Source: Geodermatophilus obscurus DSM 43160
GTDB lineage: Bacteria; Actinomycetota; Actinomycetes; Mycobacteriales; Geodermatophilaceae
NCBI RefSeq assembly: GCF_000025345.1
Contig: NC_013757.1
Location: 2,294,001 to 2,358,000 of the forward strand
Length of the DNA stretch: 64,000 bases
Direction: 5' to 3'
Part shown: positions 47,268 through 54,967 of the stretch, piece after piece
Numbering within the stretch: position 1 is the stretch's first letter
Layout of the letters: each line of letters opens with the position of its first letter
Program-made: the position numbers and the translations under genes
Notes under the pieces: model-generated
The model's database searches: none
Told to the model about the DNA's origin: nothing
The model's input: only the letters and a program-made list of their open reading frames with translations

Positions 47268-48926
47268 ATGGGCCGACCCGTGCTGCTCACCGTCGACGAC
47301 GACCCGCAGGTCTCCCGCGCCGTCGCCCGGGACCTGCGCCGTCACTACGGCGAGGCGTACCGGGTGCTGCGCGCCGGCTCCGGCGCCGAGGCCCTCGAGG
47401 CGCTCCGCGAGCTCAAGCTGCGCGGCGACCCGGTGGCGGTGCTGCTGGCCGACCACCGGATGCCGGAGATGAACGGCATCGAGTTCCTCGAGCGGGCGAT
47501 GGACCTGGTCCCGCGGGCCCGCCGTGCGCTGCTCACCGCCTACGCCGACACCGACGCCGCCATCGCGGCCATCAACGACGTCGACGTCGACGCCTACCTG
47601 CTCAAGCCCTGGGACCCGCCCGAGGAGAAGCTGTACCCCACGGTCGACGCCATGCTGACCGCCTGGCACGAGACCCCCGACCCCGAGGTGCACGGCGTCA
47701 AGCTGGTCGGCCACCGCTGGTCGGCCCCGTCCTTCCGCGCCCGCGACCTGCTGGCCCGCAACGCCGTCCCGTACCACTGGTTCAACGCCGACGAGCCGGA
47801 CGGACAGCGGGTCCTCGCCGCCGCCGGCGCCGGTCCGGACGACGTCCCCGTCGTCGTCACCCCGGACGCGCGGGTGCTCCGGCACCCGGGCGAGGCCGAG
47901 CTCGCCGCCGTCGTCGGGCTGGCCGTCGACCCGCGGGAGGAGTTCTACGACTTGGTCGTGGTCGGCGGCGGGCCGGCCGGGCTCGGTGCCGCGGTCTACG
48001 GCGCGTCCGAGGGCCTGCGCACCGTGCTCGTCGAGCGGGAGGCCACCGGCGGGCAGGCCGGGCAGAGCAGCCGGATCGAGAACTACCTCGGCTTCCCCGA
48101 CGGCGTGTCCGGTGGGCAGCTCGCCGACCGGGCCCGCCGCCAGGCCGTGAAGTTCGGCGCCGAGCTGCTGCTGGCCCGGGACGTCGTGACGCTCGAGGCG
48201 CACGGGCCCAAGCGGGTGCTCCACCTCGACGACGGCCGCCGCATCGCCGCGCACGCCGTCGTCCTGGCCACCGGCGTCTCCTACCGCAGCCTCGGCGTGG
48301 ACGGCGTGGACGACCTGACCGGCCGCGGCGTGTACTACGGGTCGGCGATGACCGAGGCCGCCGAGTGCGCCGACAGCGACGTCTACATCGTGGGCGGGGC
48401 CAACTCCGCGGGCCAGGCGGCGGTGTTCTTCGCCCGGTACGCGCGCTCGGTGTGCCTGCTGGTCCGGGGGGCCTCGCTGGAGGCCTCCATGTCGGCCTAC
48501 CTGGTCGAGCAGATCGCCGGCATCGGGTCGATCTCCGTCCGCACCTGCACCACCGTGGCCGGCGCGCAGGGCGACGGGCACCTCGAGGCGATCACCGTGG
48601 AGGACGCGCGGACCGGCGAGCGGGAGACGCTGCCGGCCAGCCACCTGTTCGTCTTCATCGGCGGCGCGCCGCGCACCGGGTGGCTGGACGGCGCGGTGGT
48701 CCGCGACGAGCGCGGGTTCATCCCCACCGGTCCGGCGCTGCTGCGCGAGGGGCGCCGTCCCGCCGGCTGGGACGTCGACCGCGACCCGTACCTGCTGGAG
48801 ACCAGCCTGCCGGGGGTGTTCGTCGCCGGCGACGTGCGGGCGGACTCGGTGAAGCGGGTGGCCTCAGCCGTCGGCGAGGGCGCCATGGCGGTCACCCTCG
48901 TGCACCGGTACCTGGAGGAGAGATGA
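47268..48926 (+). CDS. Response-regulator receiver fused to thioredoxin-reductase-like flavoprotein
   Basis: A 552-residue three-part protein. Residues 1-125: receiver domain with VDDDP, phospho-acceptor Asp in LLADHRMPEMNGIEFLERAM, LLTAYAD and LLKPWD. Residues about 135-220: thioredoxin/glutaredoxin-like segment (FRARDLLARNAVPYHWFNAD, VPVVVTPDARVL). Residues about 225-552: TrxR fold with FAD loop LVVVGGGPAGLGAAVYGASE, NADPH loop YIVGGANSAGQAAVFFARYA and GVFVAGDVRADSVKRVASAV. The CxxC of true TrxR is absent (YYGSAMTEAAEC). It should sense or relay redox state under phosphorylation control. It is followed 73 nt later by a histidine kinase. Confidence 0.92.
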   Translation: MGRPVLLTVDDDPQVSRAVARDLRRHYGEAYRVLRAGSGAEALEALRELKLRGDPVAVLLADHRMPEMNGIEFLERAMDLVPRARRALLTAYADTDAAIAAINDVDVDAYLLKPWDPPEEKLYPTVDAMLTAWHETPDPEVHGVKLVGHRWSAPSFRARDLLARNAVPYHWFNADEPDGQRVLAAAGAGPDDVPVVVTPDARVLRHPGEAELAAVVGLAVDPREEFYDLVVVGGGPAGLGAAVYGASEGLRTVLVEREATGGQAGQSSRIENYLGFPDGVSGGQLADRARRQAVKFGAELLLARDVVTLEAHGPKRVLHLDDGRRIAAHAVVLATGVSYRSLGVDGVDDLTGRGVYYGSAMTEAAECADSDVYIVGGANSAGQAAVFFARYARSVCLLVRGASLEASMSAYLVEQIAGIGSISVRTCTTVAGAQGDGHLEAITVEDARTGERETLPASHLFVFIGGAPRTGWLDGAVVRDERGFIPTGPALLREGRRPAGWDVDRDPYLLETSLPGVFVAGDVRADSVKRVASAVGEGAMAVTLVHRYLEER

Positions 48927-48999
48927 CCGAGCTCGCGAGGTCATCCGGGGGCAGGGCACGACTCGGAACGAGTCCGACGAGCGCCAGCGAGGAGGGGTC

Positions 49000-50436
49000 G
49001 TGACGACGGCGGCCGAGCGGCTGTCGGCCGCCGAGCTGCGCGAGCTGTTCCTCTTCACCGACCTCGACGACGGGCAGCTGGCCTGGGTCGCCGACCACGG
49101 CACCGTCGTCGCCTACCCGGCCGGCGCCGAGGTCTCGGTCGAGGGGGAGCCGGCCCGGTGCTTCTCGGTCCTCCTCGAGGGGACGCTGAGCATGTCCCGC
49201 CGGGTCGGCGGCAGCGAGGTCGAGACCGTGCGGACGTCGCACCGCGGCGTCTACTCCGGTGCGGTGCAGTTCTACGTCGGCGAGCGGGTCGACCAGCGCT
49301 ACCCGGCGACGGTCCGCGCCGTGACCGACTGCCGCTTCCTCGAGCTGCCCGCGACCGAGTTCGCCGCGCAGTTCCGGCGCTGGTACCCGATGGCGGTGCA
49401 CCTGCTGGAGGGCATGTTCATCGGCCAGCGGAACTCCGCCGAGCTGGTCGGGCAGCGGGAGCGGCTGCTGGCCCTCGGCAAGCTGACCGCCGGTCTCACC
49501 CACGAGCTCAACAACCCGGCCGCGGCCGCGTCACGGGCCGCCGCGGCGCTGCGCGAGCGGTTCGCCGGGATGCGGCACAAGCTGGCCCTGCTGTCGGAGG
49601 GCCGGCTCGACGGCGCCGTGCTGCGGTCGCTGACCGGGCTGCAGGAGGAGCTGGTGGCCCGGGTCGGCAGCGCCCCGGAGCTCACCGCGCTCGAGCGCGC
49701 CGACCGGGAGGACGAGCTCGGCGACTGGCTCGACGAGCGGGACGTGGACGGCGCGTACGAGCTGGCCGGGGTCTTCGTCGGTGCCGGACTGGGGCCGGCG
49801 GACCTGCAGCGGGTCGCCGACACCGTCGAGCCCGCTGCCCTGGAGCCCGCCCTCCGGTGGCTGGCCTACGCCGTGGAGACCGAGTCGCTGCTCGCCGAGA
49901 TCGCCGACAGCACCGGCCGCATCTCCGGCCTGGTCGACGCCGCCCGCCAGTACTCACAGCTCGACCGGGCACCGCACCAGCCCACCGACCTGCACGCCGG
50001 GCTGGACGCCACGCTGGTCATGCTCAGCGCGAAGACGCCACCGGACGTGCGGGTGGTCAAGGACTACGACCGGACGCTGCCGCCGGTGCCCGGCTACCCC
50101 GGGGAGCTCAACCAGGTGTGGACCAACCTGATCGTCAACGCGCTGGACGCGATGGCGGGGGAGGGGACGCTCACCCTGCGCACCGCCCGGGACGGCGACT
50201 GCGCTCTGGTCGAGGTCGCCGACACCGGCCCGGGCATCCCCGAGGAGCTGCGGCAGCGGGTGTTCGAGCCGTTCTTCACCACCAAGCCGGTCGGCCAGGG
50301 CACCGGCCTGGGCCTCGACGTCTCCTACCGCGTCGTCGTCACCCGGCACGGCGGCGACCTGCGGGTGCGCTCCCGCCCGGGGGACACCCGCTTCCAGGTG
50401 CGCCTCCCGCTGCAGGAACCCCCACCTGCGAGTTGA
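49000..50436 (+). CDS. Histidine kinase with N-terminal cNMP-binding domain
   Basis: A 478-residue soluble kinase. Residues about 15-135 are a Crp-type cyclic-nucleotide-binding domain ([40 protein letters not shown]). The dimerisation/phosphorylation helix has [20 protein letters not shown], with His near 167. A helical insert of about 130 residues follows. The ATPase domain has [18 protein letters not shown] (N box), [12 protein letters not shown] (G1), [23 protein letters not shown] 49000 follows GAGGAGGGG. No membrane segment: it senses a cytosolic ligand. The adjacent REC domain is the obvious phospho-acceptor. Confidence 0.92.
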   Translation: MTTAAERLSAAELRELFLFTDLDDGQLAWVADHGTVVAYPAGAEVSVEGEPARCFSVLLEGTLSMSRRVGGSEVETVRTSHRGVYSGAVQFYVGERVDQRYPATVRAVTDCRFLELPATEFAAQFRRWYPMAVHLLEGMFIGQRNSAELVGQRERLLALGKLTAGLTHELNNPAAAASRAAAALRERFAGMRHKLALLSEGRLDGAVLRSLTGLQEELVARVGSAPELTALERADREDELGDWLDERDVDGAYELAGVFVGAGLGPADLQRVADTVEPAALEPALRWLAYAVETESLLAEIADSTGRISGLVDAARQYSQLDRAPHQPTDLHAGLDATLVMLSAKTPPDVRVVKDYDRTLPPVPGYPGELNQVWTNLIVNALDAMAGEGTLTLRTARDGDCALVEVADTGPGIPEELRQRVFEPFFTTKPVGQGTGLGLDVSYRVVVTRHGGDLRVRSRPGDTRFQVRLPLQEPPPAS

Positions 50437-50505
50437 GAGAGGACCCCCTGCCCCCCGCCACTCGCACGCTCGCGGCGGGACCCTGCAGGGGGCCACCCCG
50501 TGATC
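50437..50505 (+). repeat. Gene-terminal palindromic repeat, copy F
   Basis: After the kinase stop: GAGGACCCCCTGCC, stem CCCGCC, loop ACTCGCACGCTCGC, GGCGGG, ACCCTGCAGGGGGCC; outer CCCCCTGC/GCAGGGGG pairs perfectly. It continues into TGATCAACTCGAGAGGGG, which resembles TGATCAACGACCGAGGGG at the 13.98 kb inverted repeat. The gap ends at the convergent methyltransferase gene. Confidence 0.7.
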
Positions 50506-50548
50506 AACTCGAGAGGGGGGTGAGCGGTGGGAGCAGGGGGTCCCCTTC

Positions 50549-51618
50549 TCAGGACGGCGTCCGGGCCACGTAGACCGAGTCGAACGGGTCGTCGGGCACG
50601 TCGTGCACGGTCACGTCCACGAAGCCGGCCTCGTCGAGCATCCGCAGCGCCAGCTGCTCCCCCCACACCGTGCCCAGGCCGGCACCCTCCTCGGCGAGCG
50701 ACACCGTCATGCAGTGCAGCGTGCTCACCGCGTACAGCCAGGGCGCCAGCGGGTGGCCCAGGTTCTCTTCCAGTGCGGAGGCCGCCTTGATGTCCATCAT
50801 CACGAACCACCCGCCGGGCTCCAGCGCCGCCCGCACCCGGGACGGGACGCCGGCCGGGTCGGCCTGGCCGTGGATGGCGTCGAAGGCGAACACCGCGGTG
50901 GACGACGGGTCGCTGGGCAGCCGGGCGACGTCGAGCACCTCGAAGGAGACATTGGTCAGTGCCCAGGCGGCAGCCTCGGTGCGGGCCCGGTCGATCGCGT
51001 CCCCGGCCAGTCGTAGCCGGTGAACGACGACCGCGGGTACGCCCCCGCCATCAGGTTGAGCGCGTGCCCGGTGCCGCAGCCGATCTCGGTGGCCCGGACG
51101 CCGTCGGCCAGCCGCGCGGGTAGCTCGCCGGTCACCGGGAGGATGCCGTCGAGCAGCTGGCCGTCCATCAGACCGCGCGAGATGCCGTCCATGACGTCGG
51201 TGAACTCCGGCCGGAACGCCTCGTACGGCACTCCACCCCCGGTCCGGGAGACCCGGGCGACGTCGGGTACGTGGGGCGCCAGGGAGGTGACCAGGCGGCT
51301 GATCGGCGCCAGGTTGAGCGACCCCTCGCCGGTGAGCAGCAGGGCGTGCTCGGGCGGCAGGGAGTACTGCCGGGTGGCGGGGTCGTACTCGACGATGCCC
51401 GCCGTGACCAGCGACCCGAGGCACTCGCGGACGTAGCGCTCCACCAGGCCCGCCCGCGACGCCACCTCCTCGCCGGTCCCGGGACCGGTGGCGAGGGCAT
51501 CGAGCAGCCCGGTCCGCGAGGCCAGGTCGACCATCAGCGTCACCATGCCGCCGACGTAGGTGCCGACCAGCTTCTCGCCGAAGGCGGCCACCCGGGTCTC
51601 GTCGAGGGACGTGGTCAT
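50549..51618 (-). pseudogene. SAM-dependent methyltransferase with winged-helix N-terminus, frameshifted
   Basis: Two overlapping frames together make one protein of about 356 residues. Frame 1 gives MTTSLDETRVAAFGEKLVGT, a winged-helix-like part, then the SAM motif VRATEIGCGTGHALNLMAGA and PRSSFTGYD. Frame 2 resumes LAGDAIDRARTEAAAWALTN, VFAFDAIHGQADPAGVPSRV, LEPGGWFVMMDIKAASALEE. One C is missing near 51010 (minus strand TACGACTGGCC where TACGACCTGGCC is expected), giving a length of 1070 nt instead of 1071. ATG 51618 has GGAGG 6 nt upstream. Either a real inactivating deletion or a base-call error. Confidence 0.8.
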
Positions 51619-51779
51619 CGTGCACCTCCGCACACATCGGGAACGGCCACGCCAAGAGGGCTCGCGAGGGGGCGGCCAGGGCCGGAGGCCCCGCCCTGCG
51701 GCTCCGGCGGACCCGGCGGACCATCGGGGGACGGCGGGCGCGCACCGGGCGCCGCCGCCCCAGACCCCCGGAGGCGCCC

Positions 51780-53294
51780 GTGACGGCCCGGCCCGACCTC
51801 GACCGGACCGCCCGGACCGCGGGGGACCCCGGCGGTGAGGAGGAGTACCGGCCGGACCCGCGGCGGTGGCGGGCGCTGTCGGTCACCCTCGTCGCCGGCT
51901 TCATGAGCCTGCTCGACGTCAGCATCGTGTCGGTGGCCCTGCCGACGCTGCAGCGCGACCTCGGGGCCTCCGCGGCGGCGGTCCAGTGGGTGGTCTCCGG
52001 CTACGCGCTCACCTTCGCGCTGGTGCTCGTCCCGGCCGGCCGGCTGGGCGACGCCCTCGGCCGGCGGCGGATGTTCCTCGCCGGGCTGGCCGGCTTCGTG
52101 CTGTGCAGCACGGCGGCCGGGGCGGCGCCGTCCGTGGGTCTGCTCATCGCCGCGCGGCTGGCGCAGGGCCTGGCCGCCGGGGTGCTCGCACCGCAGAACT
52201 CCGGGCTGATCCAGCAGCTGTTCCGCGGCGGCGAGCGCGGCCGGGCGTTCGGCCTGTTCGGCGCGGTCGTCGGGGTGTCCACCGCGGTCGGCCCGATCGT
52301 CGGCGGGCTGCTGCTGCAGGTGGCCGACTGGCGCTGGATCTTCTACGTCAACGTGCCGATCGGCGTCGTCGCGTTCGTCCTCGCCTGGCGGCTGCTGCCC
52401 CGCGGCGGCGCCGGCGGGCGCGGGCACATCGACGTCGGCGGGGTGCTGCTGCTCGGCGCCGGGGCACTGGCCCTGCTGCTCCCGCTGGTGCAGGCGGAGG
52501 CCGGCGGCCTGTCCCGGCTGTGGTGGCTCTTCCCGGTCGGCGTGCTCCTGGTGGGCGGCTTCGTCGCCTGGGAGCGGCGGGTGGTCCGGCGCGGTGGGGA
52601 GCCGGTGTTCGACCCGCGGCTGGTCACCGAGACCCGCGGCTACGGCCTCGGGGCGGCGCTGGGCACCGTCTACTTCGTCGGCTTCAGCGGCATCTGGCTG
52701 GTCTTCGCGCTGTTCTTCCAGACCGGCCTGGGGCTCACCCCGCTGCAGTCGGGCCTGGCGGTCACGCCGTTCGCGCTGGGCTCGGCGACCGCGGCGGTGG
52801 TGGCCGGACGGCTGGTCGAGCGCTTCGGGCGGCTGCTCACCGTCATCGGCCTGGTCGGGGTGCTGACCGGCCTCGGGGCGACGGTCGCCGTCCTGCTGCT
52901 CGTGCCGGCCGACGCCGTCCCCTGGGCGGTGGCCCCCGCGCTGCTGGTGGGCGGTCTCGGCGGCGGTTTCGTCATCTCGCCGAACATCACGATGACGCTG
53001 CGCGACGTCCCGGTGCGGATGGCCGGCGCGGCCGGAGGGGGGCTGCAGACGGCGCAGCGCTTCGGCGCGGTCATCGGAACGGCGGCGCTGCCCGGCCTGT
53101 TCTACGTCGTCCTCGGCGCCACCGCCCGGGACTACCCGGCCGCTGCGGCCGCGGGCCTGGCCGTCGCCCTCGCCGGGATCGCCGCGGCCCTCGTGCTCGC
53201 CGTCGTCGACCTGCGCCGCACCCGGCGGCAGGACCGCGCGGACGCGGCCGAGCACGACCGCGACGCCGCCCACGGGCGCGCCGCCCACTCCTGA
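51780..53294 (+). CDS. DHA2 family (EmrB/QacA-type) MFS exporter
   Basis: A 504-residue, 14-helix drug:H+ antiporter. Typical features are VAGFMSLLDVSIVSVALPTL (helix 1 motif D1), LVPAGRLGDALGRRRMFLAG (loop 2-3 motif A), LIAARLAQGLAAGVLAPQNS, FGAVVGVSTAVGPIVGGLLL (motif C of exporters) and WRWIFYVNVPIGVVAF. Exported compound unknown. GTG 51780 has GGAGG 6 nt upstream. Divergent from the frameshifted methyltransferase with 161 bp between them in which I see no gene or clear operator. Confidence 0.92.
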   Translation: MTARPDLDRTARTAGDPGGEEEYRPDPRRWRALSVTLVAGFMSLLDVSIVSVALPTLQRDLGASAAAVQWVVSGYALTFALVLVPAGRLGDALGRRRMFLAGLAGFVLCSTAAGAAPSVGLLIAARLAQGLAAGVLAPQNSGLIQQLFRGGERGRAFGLFGAVVGVSTAVGPIVGGLLLQVADWRWIFYVNVPIGVVAFVLAWRLLPRGGAGGRGHIDVGGVLLLGAGALALLLPLVQAEAGGLSRLWWLFPVGVLLVGGFVAWERRVVRRGGEPVFDPRLVTETRGYGLGAALGTVYFVGFSGIWLVFALFFQTGLGLTPLQSGLAVTPFALGSATAAVVAGRLVERFGRLLTVIGLVGVLTGLGATVAVLLLVPADAVPWAVAPALLVGGLGGGFVISPNITMTLRDVPVRMAGAAGGGLQTAQRFGAVIGTAALPGLFYVVLGATARDYPAAAAAGLAVALAGIAAALVLAVVDLRRTRRQDRADAAEHDRDAAHGRAAHS

Positions 53295-53303
53295 CGCGAC
53301 GAG

Positions 53304-53335
53304 GGCGCCCGGTCCTGGACAGGACCGGGCGCCCC
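53304..53335. terminator. Bidirectional terminator hairpin, 14-bp perfect stem
   Basis: GGGCGCCCGGTCCT (53304-53317), loop GGAC, AGGACCGGGCGCCC (53322-53335). It sits between the convergent MFS and dctA genes. Confidence 0.75.
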
Positions 53336-53354
53336 CGGGGGAACGCGGTGCGGG

Positions 53355-54797
53355 TCAGCGCACCGAGGACTGCGCCAGCTTGGCCTGCGCGTCACCGGCG
53401 TCGCGCTGGCCGGGGCCGGCGTTGGTCGCGTCGGCGGGGAGGTTGTCGTCGCTGGAGCCGCCGCCGTGGCCGTCGTCGTCGAGCATGGTCTCCTCGTCGA
53501 AGGGCCGGTCACCGGCGAGGACGGCGTCGAGCTGCTCGCGGTCGAGCTCCTTGGTCCACGTCGCGATGAGGACGGTGGCGACGGCGTTGCCCGCGAAGTT
53601 GGTCACCGCGCGCGCCTCGGACATGAACCGGTCGATGCCGACGATCAGGCCGACGCCGTCCAGCAGGTCCGGACGGTGGGCCGAGAGCCCGCCGGCCAGC
53701 GTGGCCAGGCCCGCGCCGGTGACGCCCGCCGCGCCCTTCGATGCGATGATCATGAAGGCCAGCAGCCCGATCTGCTCACCGATCGACAGCGGGTCGCCCA
53801 GCGCCTCGGCGATGAACAGAGAGGCCATCGTCAGGTAGATGGCGGTGCCGTCGAGGTTGAACGAGTAGCCCGTCGGGACGACGATGCCGGCGACCGGCTG
53901 GCTGACACCGGCGTGCTCCATCTTGGCGATGAGCCGCGGCAGGGCGGTCTCCGACGACGAGGTGGAGACGATCAGCAGGAACTCGCGGCCCAGGTACTTC
54001 AGCAGCGAGAAGACGTTGATCTTGGCGATCAGGCGCAGCAGGAGGCCGAGGACGACGAACACGAACAGCGCGCAGGTGGCGTAGAAGCCCAGCATGATCA
54101 CCGCGAGGCTCTGCAGGGCGTCGATCCCGGTCTCGCCGACGACGGCGGCGATCGCGCCGAAGGCACCGATCGGGGCGACCCACATGATCATCGAGAGGAT
54201 GCGGAAGACGAGCTTCTGGAAGTGGCCGATGCCGCGCAGCAGCGGCTCGCCCGCACGCCCCATGGCCTGGATGGCGAAGCCGGTGAGCAGGGCGACGAGC
54301 AGCGCCTGCAGCACCGAGCCCTCGGTCAGCGCCGAGATCAGCGTGGTCGGGATCAGGCCGAGGATGAAGTCGGTGGTGCCGCCGGACTCCTCGGCCGTGC
54401 CGGCCAGTTCGGCGCCCTCGCCGCGCAGCTCCTCGGACAGCTGCAGGCCCTCACCGGGGCTCAGGATGTTGCCGACCACCAGACCGATCGCCAGGGCGAT
54501 GGTCGACATGAGCAGGAAGTAGCCCATCGCCAGCCCGCCGATGCGGCCGACCTTGGCCGCCTGCCGGATGGCGCCGATGCCCAGCACGATGGTGCAGAAG
54601 ATGACCGGCGCGATCAGCATCTTGATCAGGCCGACGAACGCGGTGCCGAGCCACTTGAGCGACACGGCGAACTCGGGGAAGGCGAAGCCGACCGCGATGC
54701 CGGCGAGCACCGCGCCGATGACGGCGATGTACAGCCAGTGGGTGCGATCCCGCTTCTTGGTGGCCGGTGGTTGGTCGGCCGCAGTGCCTGACGCCAT
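53355..54797 (-). CDS. dctA: C4-dicarboxylate transporter (DAACS family)
   Basis: A 480-residue Na+/H+:dicarboxylate symporter. After a hydrophilic start comes HWLYIAVIGAVLAGIAVGFA, then FVGLIKMLIAPVIFCTIVLG, the serine-rich re-entrant loop STSSSETALPRLIAKMEHAG, PTGYSFNLDGTAIYLTMASL and ASKGAAGVTGAGLATLAGGL. These are the DctA/GltP substrate-binding segments. About eight transmembrane helices plus two hairpins fit the family. The acidic, Gly-rich tail is longer than in E. coli DctA. ATG 54797 follows AGGAG. Divergent from a CitA/CitB-type two-component system that probably controls it. Confidence 0.94.
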   Translation of the reverse strand: MASGTAADQPPATKKRDRTHWLYIAVIGAVLAGIAVGFAFPEFAVSLKWLGTAFVGLIKMLIAPVIFCTIVLGIGAIRQAAKVGRIGGLAMGYFLLMSTIALAIGLVVGNILSPGEGLQLSEELRGEGAELAGTAEESGGTTDFILGLIPTTLISALTEGSVLQALLVALLTGFAIQAMGRAGEPLLRGIGHFQKLVFRILSMIMWVAPIGAFGAIAAVVGETGIDALQSLAVIMLGFYATCALFVFVVLGLLLRLIAKINVFSLLKYLGREFLLIVSTSSSETALPRLIAKMEHAGVSQPVAGIVVPTGYSFNLDGTAIYLTMASLFIAEALGDPLSIGEQIGLLAFMIIASKGAAGVTGAGLATLAGGLSAHRPDLLDGVGLIVGIDRFMSEARAVTNFAGNAVATVLIATWTKELDREQLDAVLAGDRPFDEETMLDDDGHGGGSSDDNLPADATNAGPGQRDAGDAQAKLAQSSVR

Positions 54798-54890
54798 GAC
54801 TGCTCCTGGAGGTCGGCCCGAGGCGAGAGGCCTGCGGGGTGTGCCGTGCGTGTGTCCGCGGGGGCGGCGTACATCACAGTGCGGGGCCCG

Positions 54891-54904
54891 GTGACCAGGG
54901 TCAC
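54891..54904. promoter_or_regulatory. Inverted repeat GTGACC-AG-GGTCAC between dctA and the sensor kinase
   Basis: A perfect 6+6 dyad with a 2-bp spacer in the 170-bp divergent region, about 94 bp from the dctA start and 64 bp from the kinase start. GCATTCGTTCATTGC follows. A binding site for the response regulator is plausible. Confidence 0.4.
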
Positions 54905-54967
54905 GCATTCGTTCATTGCGTGCACGCGGGGTCCGGTGTGGATCGCTGCCGCGGGACACTCGCGGGC

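Noticed and set aside
48340-48420. Missing CxxC in the TrxR-like domain as a sign of a pseudogene
   Set aside because: FAD and NADPH loops and the whole frame are intact, and REC-fused TrxR-like proteins lacking CxxC appear to be normal for this family.
51615-53288. 557-residue minus-strand frame opposite the DHA2 exporter
   Set aside because: Low-complexity Gln/Arg/Gly/His translation; the plus strand has all DHA2 motifs.
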